NCBI RefSeq assembly: GCF_033568475.1
Contig: NC_133120.1
Span: forward strand, 85,516,151 to 85,580,150
DNA: 64,000 nucleotides
Reading direction: 5' to 3'
DNA from: Henckelia pumila
Lineage: Eukaryota; Streptophyta; Magnoliopsida; Lamiales; Gesneriaceae
This document shows, piece by piece, positions 1 to 11,016 of this stretch (position 1 is its first letter; each line of letters starts with the position of its first letter). Position numbers and translations under genes: made by a program. The notes beneath the pieces are model-generated. The model was not told the origin of the DNA. It did no database searches and saw only the letters and a program-made list of their open reading frames with translations.

Positions 1-1267
1 TTATGATATTTTAGAATATATATATATATATATTTATATTTTAAAAAAATGTAATATTAAAATTGTTAATACTTTCTCAATTCATGAGTCGTCACGGGTG
101 GTCAACACAACCAGCTTAGGATAGAAGCTTCAGGAAAGTCCTTTTCTGGTTTGCTGGACTCACAAGTTGTGCTCCAAACAAACAAAATTCTGTGGGTGGG
201 TCGTTAATTTGGGCTGAAGAAGTGACGGCCCAATTTCATCTCTAATCAATTTTTTACACTATCATGACTGTACAAATTGGCCCAAACCCACAACCATCAG
301 CATTTATAAAGGGTTAGCCACGCAAAATAATAATAATAATTAATAATAAAAAGAGTAAAGTTGTGAATTTGGGACCAGAATTCAATTCAAACAGGAAAAT
401 CAACACTAGAGACTAAGTACCATGTATCGGGCATATATGATTATAGAGGTGGACATATTTCTGAACGGAAGATTAATGGTTATCTAATAATTCCTTATTC
501 AATCATGATTAACTAATATTCTTGGCCATTTAAGTGTCACTCAATTCTAATCTTAAGATTCATGAACTTTCTTGTTGAACATTAACACGACTACTCTTTA
601 AATAAAGCCACTACATTAATTAATCATCAATTGGTTTTAAATTAAAAGTTTGAAAAATGACTTTGGTCAACCAAATTTTTTGATTTATGATCTTTCTTCA
701 AAAAAAAATTTGCAAAATTACCTTCAAATACAAAGGAAATGCAAACACAAGACAAAGGGAAAAAATTGAGAATGTTATATTTTAAAATCATGGTCAAATA
801 GAATTACAAAAGGCAATTTTGTATCTTTTTTGTTTTCTTTCTTCTCAAGTTGTTTGGATGCTTAATTGAATTTCTTACTGATTCAGAACAAGAGCTGGTG
901 GTGATCAGTGTAGAAACAAAGAATAAAAAGATTTAGTAGCATCACTTCAAATTTCAAATTTTTTATTTTAAATTTATACGGTACAAATTATTTATCACAA
1001 TTATATAAAGATGGTTTTACATAAAACTTGGTTATTTTTTTGGTTTTGGTCCTATATGTTATCATATTTTAGAAAATATATAATAACTTGGATATTTTAC
1101 CAAAAGTCCAAAACGTATAATATTAAAATTACACTAAATACTTGGGAAGAAATTGATTATTTAATAAAATAAAAGGAAAGGATTAGTATATTCTAATCTA
1201 TGATTTAATATTCCACCTTGCTTAACTAGAAATGTCAAAATCGTCGGGGGATGATCACCAGCTGGTC
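1..1267. other. AT-rich intergenic DNA, no gene seen
   Basis: I see no coding region or recognisable element here. It holds a short (TA)n tract near position 20 and a (TAA)n-like tract near 330. The right edge, 1268-1272 (GTAGT), is the target site of the copia element that follows. Confidence 0.6.
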
Positions 1268-1272
1268 GTAGT

Positions 1273-2218
1273 TGATAGAAAACGTATTGTAATTGTAGGT
1301 TAAAATAAAGAGTTAGTGTTGTCCACGGTGTCACAGCATCAACGACAACACAGTGTAGCGGAATATAAACAAAAATAAATAACACAAGAAATTAATTTTG
1401 CACGAGTATAAAAACTCGCGCGGGTGCCTTAGGGCTAAATATCACTAGTAAACGTAAGATCAGTCTTACAAAAATAATCCTAGTGATTTTACGAAAAGTC
1501 ATTAAATCCTAAATTTCTCAACTCAAACTTGCATCCTAAATAATCAGAATATAAAACAAATCAGATGCAACTCCCGTAGCCTAAATTGAAGAGACAGAAA
1601 AGATCTTCGATCAACACAGTTCCCACAGTGTTGTCTCTGATGTCTTCAACACGAACGGCAGCACGGGGACAAGCAACAACGATGGTTGTAAAACAATTTC
1701 AGAATCTTCGAATTCTTCTATGTGATTTTCTTTGAAAGCTCTTTTGAATTCTCCTCTGAAGTGTACAATTGTTTGTGCGCAGAATCCTTTACTTATAGAT
1801 GAGAGTCCAAGCAAAGAAAGGATTCCTTGTAGAGTCCTACATAAATAAGAAAATAAGTCTTTGTTAGAAATTAGACTCTTTTGATACCATCTTGATAATA
1901 TATGATAACGATAATACACAATATTTCCTTATCAAGATAATACTCAATCTAGGTAAATATTTTATCTCAATATTTTCGATAATAACACATGAATATTTAC
2001 CCTATCATATCAATTCATATCTTGATAATTTTCATAAACATAAATCCTTTCAATTCGATATCAAGATATAATTAAGTTAAATATATATCCTAAATATATT
2101 ATCGAGATCATAGAATATTTAACCATATCATATCAAATCTTTTGTCTAGAAGGCAAAATTCATTATTCTAATTAGCACGCTTAAGGAAAAGATTTTCAAG
2201 GAATTAATATTCCTTTCA
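1273..2218 (-). repeat. 3' LTR of the copia element
   Basis: This LTR matches 9864-10815 from the TG end to the CA end, with scattered substitutions and small indels. Relative to the right LTR it has 6 extra bases near 1420 and lacks about 11 bases near 1525. Many differences are C/T or G/A transitions, as expected of methylated repeats. Two copies of the dispersed quasi-palindrome lie inside (1316-1351 and 1628-1664). Confidence 0.9.
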
Positions 2219-2232
2219 TTCTCCCCCTTTTT
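2219..2232 (-). other. Polypurine tract of the copia element
   Basis: On the minus strand this reads AAAAAGGGGGAGAA and directly abuts the 3' LTR. That is the expected position and composition of the plus-strand primer of an LTR retrotransposon. Confidence 0.85.
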
Positions 2233-2549
2233 GCCTTTCTAGACAAAACCAGCACAAATAATTATAAACATAAACTGCCCCTGAGTTTAAAACACTTCTC
2301 CCCTGAATTTTAAGTCTCCCCCTGAAGGTGTTGTCCCTCGTGTTGGCAACACCAAGGATAACACGAACTTTGACGCTTAGGGATTCTATAATTCATATAT
2401 CAAAGCATGAGAGGGGTAGAAGTAGTTAGTCTAGTTAAAGCATATCAGAGCAATTAAGGCACATAACTAGATCAAAACAAAAAGAGATAAAAATCAGAAA
2501 ATTAAGGTTAAGATGAGATAAGGAAAAAATATGGGTGACACCAATCAAT

Positions 2550-2993
2550 CTAAGATTGATCAGTATCAGATCCCTCCTGATTATCAGTGTCCTCATCCTC
2601 ATCGTCCTTAGTCCAAGATGGACCAGCCTCATCTTGTGCATTCTCTCCCTTTTTTTGGTCAGAAATGCCAAATTTTGTACGACAGTCACCTAACAAGGCT
2701 CCATAAAGATCCAAGTCCTCCTGAGCTTGGGCAGTATTCTTCGCAACATGAGCCATGAGAGCCTGAATGATAGTGAGAGAGAAATCCAGAGTGGATTGTT
2801 GAGGCGCAATTTCTTCAGGTTCTTCAGTGTTGTCTCCCGTGTTGGCAACATTGGGAACAACATCAGCACCAGTAACAGTAGCAGTAGATTCAGACCAAGG
2901 AAGGTCAAGGTTTCTCTTCCCTCTTATTAAAGCAGCTGCAGCCTGCAGATTTTCAGTCAGTTCATAGATACCTTCACCAAAATTGCAAAGCAA
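2550..2993 (-). pseudogene. Accessory-region ORF, copy 1 (147 aa)
   Basis: I do not recognise this protein. It is acidic, with a strongly acidic tail (DDEDEDTDNQ near residues 130-140) and a middle segment likely to form helix. One copy of the dispersed motif encodes the segment around VANTGDNT (near residues 49-56). The segments around DLPWSES and ALMAHV match those of the ORF at 3930-4154 (DLTWSES, SLMDHV), so the two arose by duplication. It lies in the 3' region of the copia element and is probably an N-terminally truncated remnant. Confidence 0.5.
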
Positions 2994-3929
2994 ACCTTAA
3001 AACTCCAAAATTCCATAGATCAAATATGGAAAAGGCACTTGATGGATTTTAAGCTTCCATCTGCAAACTAGAGTATAGTCTTGAATACGAGCTTTGCTAA
3101 AAAAAGGAAAGTGCTCTCAGTCTCTATAGCAAATAACACAAACGCTTGTGGTCGAGTCACCACAGTGGAGCGTGTAGAAAGCATCCAATTTTCGTACAGC
3201 TGTTTTGTGTAAGATAGAGTAAAAGGATGTGAGCTGTGAAACAGAGAGTTGTCCAGGAAACTTTTGAGCAAACACCGATGAGTAAGCAGTAACTTCATGA
3301 ATATCAAGGTGGTTCCTCTCTTCAACATCCGGTGTGTCTTGATTGTGGCAGGGTTGAACTCAAAAAGCTTTTTTCTCACAAAAATTCCAGCACTGGTTTC
3401 CTGCTGTAGGGCACTACTGCAATAAAAATAGCTTTTGATCCTTCAAAAATTCAACCAAATTGATCCTTCCATAGGCATCCACATCGATATTCTTCTCATC
3501 ATTCAGCCTCGATTCACATACAAAAGCCATACAGCAGCATCTTCTCCAGAGTAGAACTTGTGGGAAAAGACAGTAGTCAAATAAAAATCAGCAGCATCCG
3601 TGTTGTCTGTGATGTTGGCAACACCATCAGCAACACCATCATTTGCATCATCTTCCTAAGAAGGCTTGATTCCTCACTAGCTTAAGCATCATACTCATCT
3701 TAGATGTGGAGGAATTATCAGATACATTGAGTCTCATTGCAGCAAATTATTTCAGCATCTCTTTATCAAGCTCGTCATCGGAAGTATGAGTAAAAACAAT
3801 CATAGAAATATCATCCTTCCCTTGCTTTAGAATGTCCATAACTTAAGTCAAGGAAGCTTCATCATCATCATAAAAGACAATGTCCTCAGTAGCAATAGGA
3901 GGAATAAAAACATCAAATTCAATCATCAA

Positions 3930-4979
3930 TCAATACTCGGCCAATAAGGCTTCATAGTATACACTGTCTTCCTTCTCCTCTCTTATTTTCTTCACTACAT
4001 GATCCATCAAAGATTGTACAACAGCATGAGTAATCTGCAGAAAATCAGTTGTGGGAGCAGTGTTGCACGCAGTGTTGGCAACAAGAGGCACAATATCAGA
4101 TTCAGACCAAGTTAGGTCTATTTCCCCTTTCAACAAAATATGAGCATCCTTCAATTCTTAACCAACCAGAGACAAAGACTCAACAATGTATCGGATAAAG
4201 CCATATTAATTCCAGAATCCCAAAGATGAGGGATGAAAAAGGAAAATTTGTGGACTTTATCAACCTCAATCAGCAAATTGGAATATGAACTTGAATATCA
4301 ACTTCACCAAACTTGAAAGGACATCAAGTTCCAATTGCAAAAAGTACCACACCTTGTACTTGGTTACCACAGTAGATTTGGTTGAAGGAGTCTCGTTTTT
4401 CACAACACTAATTGATTTTCACCAGAACCCCTTTCTCTTCAAGATCAAAAGTGCGATATAGAGCACTGATAACAACTGAATCAAACATTTATTTGCTCAT
4501 GCACAGACACTCTGTAAAAATTGATAGATTGCACAGCATCTACACCAGCAGCGAGGTTTGTAAAGAGTTTCAAAACAGGCTTTCGATTGTGATGAACAAA
4601 AGCAAAGACAGTAGCAAAAATACCTCGAGTCTTGAACAAATTCAACCAAATTCTGTCTCTTGCAAGCATCCAGATCAATCTTATTCTCTTCAATGAACTC
4701 ATGGTTGACATATTGATGTCAATCAACAGTAGAAGCTTCTGAATATAAATTGTTAGATAATGAAAGTGACATGTCACAATCTGCATAAACAGTGTTGCCT
4801 CCAGTGTTGGCAACACCATTCACAACATCATCACCAGCAGAATCTTTAGTATTCGCTTCCTCAAATGCATCATTCTCAAAGATGGAAGATGAAATACCAG
4901 AAATACTAGGCCTGTTATCTGCAAGTTTCTTTTGCATATCTGCATCAGGTTCTTCCTCAATGACAACAAAAGTAGGCAA
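3930..4979 (-). pseudogene. Accessory-region ORF remnants, copy 2
   Basis: Two open stretches, 3930-4154 (74 aa) and 4719-4979 (86 aa), are separated by frame breaks. The first aligns by eye with 2550-2993 over about 60 residues. The second carries another dispersed motif read as GVANTGGNT. Between them, 4412-4700 keeps nucleotide similarity to 3360-3520 (for example the shared stretch around ttcaaccaaatt). Function unknown; both belong to the decayed 3' region of the copia element. Confidence 0.45.
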
Positions 4980-6053
4980 ATGTTTGGAAAAACCATAAAA
5001 AAAAAGACAATCTGATTAGCACAGAAAGCAGATAAGCTTAAGGTTAATCAAAGCGAGAGAATGTAGGAAGGCAATTTGATTACTGCAAAGACCAATTAAG
5101 CATAAGAATGATCAAATCAATGAGTAATATATGCTTAAAAGAAATTCATTGGACAATAAAAAGAAATTCAGAATTCAAACATTCACCTTCTAACAAACTC
5201 ATCCAGAAACACTTACCAACGAAAATTCTTATGGGTAAAACTTTTCAAATCGAGGAAATTTCAACCCAATTATGATAATAATCCGAGATTGAAAGCAATC
5301 AAAAATTTCCATAAATAACTCCACATCGGCTCAACTCCACTAAATCATTGTCAATCACAAAAATTCAATTTTTAGTAGATAGAGTATTTCACCAAATTTG
5401 TTCATTTAGAACGTCAAACCCTGAACAGAAAATATTCACAATTCTGAATGCATATGCATGTCTTATTTTATGCCTAAAACAGAATGCAACATAAAAACAA
5501 AATGCAACCACATGCACATGATATGTTCACAAGTGTAGTGTTGCCTCTCATGTTGACAACATCAACAACAACACCATATTTTTTCAAAAAGTATTTGAAA
5601 CTTGCACACTTGATTACCCTTGATTTCAGAAAATTTTCAGAAGTGGTAGCCTGCACACTAAAAAAACAGTCTTCATTGGACTCAATTAGGTAGCTTTTTC
5701 CATTTTCTTCCAATTATTGATAAAGTTTGTACATATGACATTGGTCATCAAACTTATTAAAAAGCTGAACACTGAATTTGCGAAACCACCTTTCACATGG
5801 GACAAGAACATGGAATACACGTGCATCTCTCAACTACTTAGTGGTTTAGTCAGAGTTCCATAAACAAGGGTCAGTGTGTTTAATAAAAATTTTGCTGAAA
5901 AACTTGGCATCAGTCGAATCACTGTAACAGAGATTAAAATACTACACATCACAAAGTGAATGCAAAATGCCTAAAATCCTAAACATGCATGAAAAAGAAA
6001 AACAACAGTGTTGTCTATGGTGTTGTAACACCGGCGACAACACCAGCAAAAGA

Positions 6054-6743
6054 TTATAATGCACACATGCTGAGAGACCTCCAAAGAGTAGAGAATCTCT
6101 CGAAAACTAAAACTTTTGTGAATATAACTATCAGTTGGTTATTAGTTCCAACAAAATCCATTCGGATCATACTTTTTTCTACCAAATCTCGAATAAAGTA
6201 ACGACGAATATTAATGAGTTTTGTGCGAGAGTGTTGAACTGGATTTTTTGAAATGTCAATCGCACTCAAATTATCACAATAAAAAATGGGGAGTTCACTT
6301 TTAAATTCATAATCCTCTACCATTTGGTTCATCCAAAGGAGTTGTGAACAAAAACTTCTATTTCCATGATAAAAACACCCTCCCATAGTGCATGTTCTAT
6401 CATTCAAAACCCCAGCACATAAACACACTGTAAAACCAACAAGAATGGTATTTGTCTCTCTAGTGTACCACAATCTCAAATCCAAGGTGTCGGAGGTGTA
6501 TCTTAAGATACATTTTACTTTTTTTAAAAGTGTGACCTTAGGATCAGATTGGTACCTAGCACATAAACACACACTAAACATGATATCAGCATGAATTGCA
6601 GTTAAGTACAAAAAACTTCCAATCACGATGTGGTACATGGTGTTGGCAACACCGGCCGCAACTCCATTCTTACCCAACTTTTCACTAGATCCTATTGATG
6701 TTTTCATACTTTTAGTGTTCTCATTACAGAAATTTTTCACCAA
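6054..6743 (-). pseudogene. Copia RNase H and end of RT
   Basis: The 229-residue stretch holds the linker motif IGSFLYLTAIHADIMFSV and then the Copia RNase H segment. The latter includes YCDNLSAIDISKNPVQHSRTK and the downstream HIRRYF-like region, here NIRRYFIRDLVE. The first acidic residue of RNase H appears altered: the usual Y-x-D-A-D position reads VGFTVCLCAG, which would abolish catalysis. A dispersed motif sits in frame just before the linker (GVAAGVANT). The left breakpoint of the 5.4-kb tandem duplication falls inside this ORF at 6551/6552. Confidence 0.8.
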
Positions 6744-7060
6744 AATTTGACATACTTGCTTTGGGACAGAAAAATACCATCATGAATTTTCTTAACATCA
6801 AAACCAAGAAAATAACTCAACTCAACTATCATGCTCAATTCAAAGATGAAAGATATGCATTCAACAAAATCAACAACATGCTTTTGAGAAGAAGCACAAA
6901 AAATAATGTCATCCACAAAAACTTGGCAAACAGGTATTTCACCTTTGGGCTTTTGAATAAAAAAAGTTTTATCAAACTTACCTCATTTGAAGCCAATTTC
7001 AAGAAGATGTTCAATCAACCTTACCTCGTTTGTGGACATGAAACTCACGCATACTAACCC
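6744..7060 (-). pseudogene. Copia reverse transcriptase remnant
   Basis: Reading the minus strand gives the Copia RT active-site segment with VFVDDIIF near 6897-6921, followed by a segment around ELSYFLGFDVKKI. The segment between the pre-RT region (MKDKVDYLKVIG) and the fragment RLIEHLLEIGFK, which normally holds RT palm and finger motifs, is missing. An in-frame stop follows GFK. The RT is therefore internally deleted. Confidence 0.75.
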
Positions 7061-7513
7061 AATCACCTTGAGGTAGTCCACTTTGTCCTTCATCCGAGTT
7101 TGCATTGTTTCAGAAGCATCTTCAAAAGTCTGTGATGATGGATGGTTCTTCTGTATTTTGCTTGAAATGTCCTTAACATCATTTATCAAAAAAACATAAT
7201 CATTTCTTGGTTGATTATCTTCAGTTTCAGTCACTGTTAGACCCAATGTTGTGCTTGATGTTGCAACATCAGAGACAACACTTGGATCTTTCAATGGACT
7301 GAAAATTTCCAGCAGATCATCCTTAGTAATTTTTCCTTCGATATCTGCAAAATCATCAAAATCTACATTAATAGATTCCATAACTGCTCCAGTTCTCATA
7401 TTACATATTCTACATGCATGACTATTCAAAGCATATCCAAGAAACAAACATTTTTCACTTTTGGAATCAAATTTGACTAGATGATCTCTTTCATTCAAAA
7501 CAAACAAATACAA
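6983..7513 (-). pseudogene. Copia integrase C-terminus to RT linker
   Basis: The product contains the conserved Copia integrase C-terminal segment FDSKSEKCLFLGYALNSHA and the following NVDFDD block, then a variable linker. A dispersed motif is read here as SDVATSSTT. It continues from the integrase core in the neighbouring frame (7495-8298), so a frameshift separates them near 7500. The end joins a displaced RT fragment after a deletion. Confidence 0.8.
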
Positions 7514-8298
7514 CCAAAAACATGAAAGAATTTAAGGTTTGGCTTCTTTCCTATGAGAATCTCATAGGAAGTCATAGTAGAACCACTCCTTAAGTATACT
7601 CGATTCAATACACGACAAGTTGTATCCACGACTTCTGCCCAAAATCTTTTTGAGATATTCGTTGAGCTCAGCATCACCCTAGCCATCTTCTACAACGTCA
7701 TATTCTTTCTTTTGGCCATGCCATTGTGTTGAGGAGTTTTTGGGGCAGAAAACTCATGTGATATGCCTTTCTTATCACTCAAAGATGAAAATGAATATTT
7801 CTCAAATTCCTTACCATAGTCTGTCCTGATCATTCCAACCTTCAAGTTATGCAGGTTAGTAATCTTTGTGAGTAAATTCTTAAAAATATCAAATGTATCT
7901 GACTTTTCTATGAAGAATCTTACGCATGTAAAACGTGAGAAGTCATCAACACACACAAAAGAAAACTTCTTACCTCCATAGCTTTCCAGTTCCATAGGAT
8001 CCATTAAATCCAAATGCAAAAGTTCAAGGCATCGTGTTGTTCCAAAGTGTTGTAACATGAGGTGCAAAACGAGAGTTTTCTTACCTATTTGGCATGCACC
8101 ACAAACATATGGAACTCCAGAATTCAAAATAGACATACCTTGGACAGCTTCATACTTACATAGATTTTTCAATGTCTTCAAATTTACATGACACATCTTT
8201 TGGTGCCATAAATCAAGACCATCCACTTTCATGTGGTTGCAGGAAATTTCTCTCCAAGCTGGTAGTACTTTGCTGATCTTGTACCTATCAAAACACAT
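7495..8298 (-). pseudogene. Copia integrase (pre-integrase and catalytic core)
   Basis: Two adjoining frames, 7690-8298 (202 aa) and 7495-7686 (63 aa), give the pre-integrase zinc region (WHQKMCHVN and CGACQIGK) and the rve core. The first Asp is in LLHLDLMDP, the second in IRTDYGKEF. The catalytic Glu position in the usual Q-x-N-G-x-x-E-R pattern reads QHNGMAKR, so Glu has become Lys and the enzyme should be dead. The second frame continues with RFWAEVVDTTCRVLNR and the GKKPNLKFFHVFGC block typical of Copia. Confidence 0.85.
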
Positions 8299-8804
8299 AT
8301 GTTAGCATTATCAAAAATTTCACAAGTATTTTTATCAAACTTGACATGACAATCATCATCACACAATTGACTAAAAGAAATCAAGTTTGAGATTAGTCCC
8401 TTGACAAGTAGCACATTGTGAAACTTTGAAAATCCTTCCACGTTTGGTGTTCCTTTGCCACCAATCCTTCCTTTTGCACCACCTCCATAAGTCACTGTAC
8501 CACATCTTTGTTCAATATGGTCCATGAGATGCTCTTTTGAACCTGTAATATGACATGAGCTTCCACTATGAAAGTACCAGTGACCTGCAATGTTAGTTTT
8601 CAAGGAAGTATAAACAACAAAATACTGAAAATCAAACTTTAGTACCCAAATTTTCTTTGTTGTGGGTCTGTTTTTGGTGGTGTTGCGCCTGGTGTTGTGC
8701 AACACGGGGGGCAACATCAGCTTTGACTTCCAATACATGCAGTCATTCCTGGTCTTGAAACAAAAAGACCTGATGTGATCTGGTTTGAAACAGTAATGAC
8801 ACAA
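8229..8804 (-). pseudogene. Copia second CCHC knuckle and aspartic protease
   Basis: Residues 2-15 form a CX2CX4HX4C knuckle (CHYCFKPDHIRSFC), a second knuckle as found in Sirevirus gag proteins. The protease active site, usually D-S-G-C/A-S, reads FHSGSSCHITG, with Asp replaced by His. The protease should be inactive. It is followed by the GGGAKGRIGGKGT-like flap region and the pre-integrase segment. A dispersed motif lies near residues 31-43 and carries one extra base compared with other copies. Confidence 0.82.
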
Positions 8805-8816
8805 AAAATGGCGCTT

Positions 8817-9794
8817 TCATTGCTTTGGCATTTGAGGAGGAACACACTCTTTTGATGGAGAATTTTTGAATGACGGAGCGACAATGGATGTGCTAGAAGT
8901 ATTGCTACCTTTTTTCACAAACACAGTTGGTTTTGATGATTCTCCAACTTCAAACACTCTGTTAACTAACCCTAGACCAACCTTACCATCTTTACCCATT
9001 ATAAAATCAAGCTTAGATGTACTTGAATTATACTTAGCAAGATTTAGAGTTACCTTTTCAAGCTCCCCCTTATCCTTGCAGAATTCAAGATTTTTCTTAC
9101 CTAGAATCACTTCAAGCTTGGCCATGGTAGACTTCAAATCATAATTTTCTTTAGAGAGAGCTGTGTTCAAATTATTCCGTTTGATCCGATCAGCATACAA
9201 CTCCTCATAAAGTTCCTGTACACACTCTAGAGTTATATCATCATTGACAGCTTCCTGATCACCAAAATTACCAAGAGTAGATGTATTCAAGCAAACTGAT
9301 TTTTCACTGGTATTGCGACTTGGTGTTGCAACACTGGAGGCAACACCCAGTGGGTTGACTTGAAAACATTTCTTTGCTTTCAACAATGCAGCCAGGGAGA
9401 TATGATCTTCTTCATCATTCTGTTCTTGATCTCTGTCAGAGTCATCATCACTCAAGAACATAGTCATACCTTTGTGGAATCGATTTGCACATTCAATTGC
9501 ATAGTGTCCATATCCTTTGCATTCCCTGCATTGCACATAATCAAAATACTTGGTATTAGATTCATGATTAACAACATACCTTGGTCGAGATGGTTCTCGA
9601 GTAGGTGACACCCTCAACAGATTTTCAGGAGCAGAAAAATTAGGGTGCTTAAATTGTTGTCCAAATTTTTGTTTGTTTCTTCTTTTCAAATAATTTTCAA
9701 ACTTTTGGGTGATCAAAGAAATTGAATCTTCACATAAATCTGAATTATTGACTTCTGGTGGTCGAAATCTGACGTCAACAACCGGCACGTCCAT
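8817..9794 (-). pseudogene. Copia gag, Sirevirus-like, internally shortened
   Basis: I chose the Met at 9794 (MDVPVVDVRF) because it follows the leader directly after the primer site. The product is 325 aa. A CCHC knuckle (CRECKGYGHYAIEC) lies near residues 90-103, followed by an acidic stretch (SDDDSDRDQEQNDEED) and a predicted coiled coil (TLECVQELYEELYADRIKRNNLN and on). The usual N-terminal gag domain of about 200 residues is absent, as the frame passes straight from the first 30 residues to the pre-knuckle linker, so an internal deletion is likely. A dispersed motif is in frame after KKCFQVNP (GVASSVATPSRNT). Confidence 0.78.
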
Positions 9795-9848
9795 GATAAA
9801 CCTACAAAACAAAAATAACCAGAATCTCTCTTAGTAAGGTCAAGAGTT

Positions 9849-9861
9849 GGCTCTGATGCCA
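9849..9861 (-). other. Primer-binding site, tRNA-Met type
   Basis: On the minus strand it reads TGGCATCAGAGCC, one base from the common plant site TGGTATCAGAGCC, and starts 2 bases after the 5' LTR. Confidence 0.85.
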
Positions 9862-9863
9862 CT

Positions 9864-10815
9864 TGATGGAAAACGTATTGTAATTGTAGGTTAAAATAAA
9901 GAGTCAGTGTTGTCCGTGGTGTCACAACATCAATGACAACACAGTGCAACAAAATATAAACAAAAATAAATAACACAAGAAATTAATTTTGCATGAGTAT
10001 AAAAACTCGCGCCTTAGGGCTAAATATCACTAGTAAACGTAAGATCAGTCTTACAAAAATAATCCTAGTGATTTTACGAAAAATCATTAAATCATAAATT
10101 TCTCAACAAGTTTAGAAATCAAACTTGCATCCTAAATAATCAGAATATAAAACAAATCAGATGCAACTCCCGTAGCCTAAATTGAAGAGACAAAAAAGAT
10201 CTTCGATCAACACAGTTCCCATAGTGTTGTCTTTGATGTCTTCAACACGAACAGCAGCACGGGGACAAGCAACAAAGATGGTTGCAAAACTTCTTCAGAA
10301 TCTTCGAATTCTTCTATGGGATTTTTTTTGAAAGCTCTTCTGAATTTTCCTCTGAAGTGTACAATTGTTTGTGCGCAGAATCCTTTACTTATAGATGAGA
10401 GTCCAAACAGAGAAATGATTCCTTGTATAGTCCTACATAAATAAGAAAATAAGTCTTTGTTAGGAATTAGATTCTTTTGATACCATCTTGATAATATATG
10501 ATAACGATAATACACAATATTTCCTTATCAAGATAATACTCAATCTAGGTAAATATTTTATCTCAATATTTTCGATAATAACACATAAATATTTACCCTA
10601 TCATATCAATTCATATCTTGATAATATTTCATAAACATAAATCTTTTCAATTCGATATCAAGATATAATTAAGTTAAATATATATCCTAAATATATTATC
10701 GAGATCATAGAATATTTAACCATATCATATCAAATCTTTTGTCTAGAAGGCAAAATTCATTATTTTAATTAGCACGCTTAAGGAAAAGATTTTCAAGGAA
10801 TTAATATTCCTTTCA
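9864..10815 (-). repeat. 5' LTR of the copia element (copy A)
   Basis: It begins TGATGGAAAACG and ends TTCCTTTCA on the plus strand, and pairs with 1273-2218. It is almost identical to the third LTR copy at 15289-16240, which arose by the tandem duplication and not by retrotransposition. A minus-strand TATA box lies near 10390. Confidence 0.92.
10387..10393 (-). promoter_or_regulatory. Likely LTR TATA box
   Basis: The minus strand reads CTATAAGTAAAG in the middle of the LTR, the usual place for the U3 promoter. This is inferred from sequence only. Confidence 0.45.
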
Positions 10816-11016
10816 GTAGTCAATTCCCTTAACCTAATCTTCTATGTTATTAATTAAAGTCGAGTATCCTTTAATATAATAGGTGATTTAAAATCAATTT
10901 GATGACGTTTACTTTAATATCAAAGAAAATATGTTTAAATTTCAACATCATCTGATTTCAAAAATTTTCAAATATTTTATTTTGATCCTGTGCTAGAATT
11001 AACACTACAAAAAAAC

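Larger units (their letters stand above)
2233..6053 (-). other. Extra 3' region of the copia element, decayed env-like or accessory ORFs
   Basis: About 3.8 kb lies between the RNase H domain and the 3' LTR, where most Copia elements have almost nothing. It holds several short minus-strand ORFs with acidic, Asn/Glu-rich products. Two parts, about 2550-3650 and 3930-4830, look like ancient copies of each other. I found no signal peptide or convincing membrane anchor, so calling it env-like rests on position only. Confidence 0.6.
1316..10260. repeat. Dispersed ~37-bp quasi-palindromic motif, 15 copies across the copia element
   Basis: The motif has outer arms GTGTTGTC and GACAACAC and a core GTGTTGGCAACAC, separated by about 3 variable bases on each side. 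Copies lie at 1316, 1628, 2328, 2828, 3600, 4060, 4792, 5538, 6008, 6639 (half copy), 7247, 8679, 9309, 9907 and 10224. Copies six to ten bases apart in sequence are recognisable by the repeated TGTTG/CAACA steps. On the minus strand most are read in the same frame, giving V-A-N-T-x-x-N-T-like peptides. The copies from 6639 onward recur in the tandem duplicate 5425 bp to the right. No function is known to me. Confidence 0.8.
1273..10815 (-). mobile_element. Ty1/copia LTR retrotransposon, Sirevirus-like, defective
   Basis: The element runs on the minus strand. Its ends are TG...CA, and the 5-bp direct repeat GTAGT flanks it at 1268-1272 and 10816-10820. It has LTRs of 946 and 952 bp, a primer site matching tRNA-Met next to the right LTR, and a polypurine tract next to the left LTR. 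Domain order on the minus strand is gag with a CCHC knuckle, a second CCHC knuckle plus protease, integrase, reverse transcriptase and RNase H. This order, with integrase before RT, defines Copia. A long region of about 3.8 kb between RNase H and the 3' LTR, together with the two zinc knuckles, resembles Sireviruses, which often carry an extra env-like ORF there. All ORFs are broken, most of RT is missing and catalytic residues are changed, so this copy is non-autonomous. The LTRs differ by several percent by eye. Confidence 0.9.

Noticed and set aside
1161-1385. Open frame of 74 codons on the minus strand near the copia left end
   Set aside because: It overlaps the LTR start and host flank; its similarity to the frames at 9713 and 15138 is just LTR identity.
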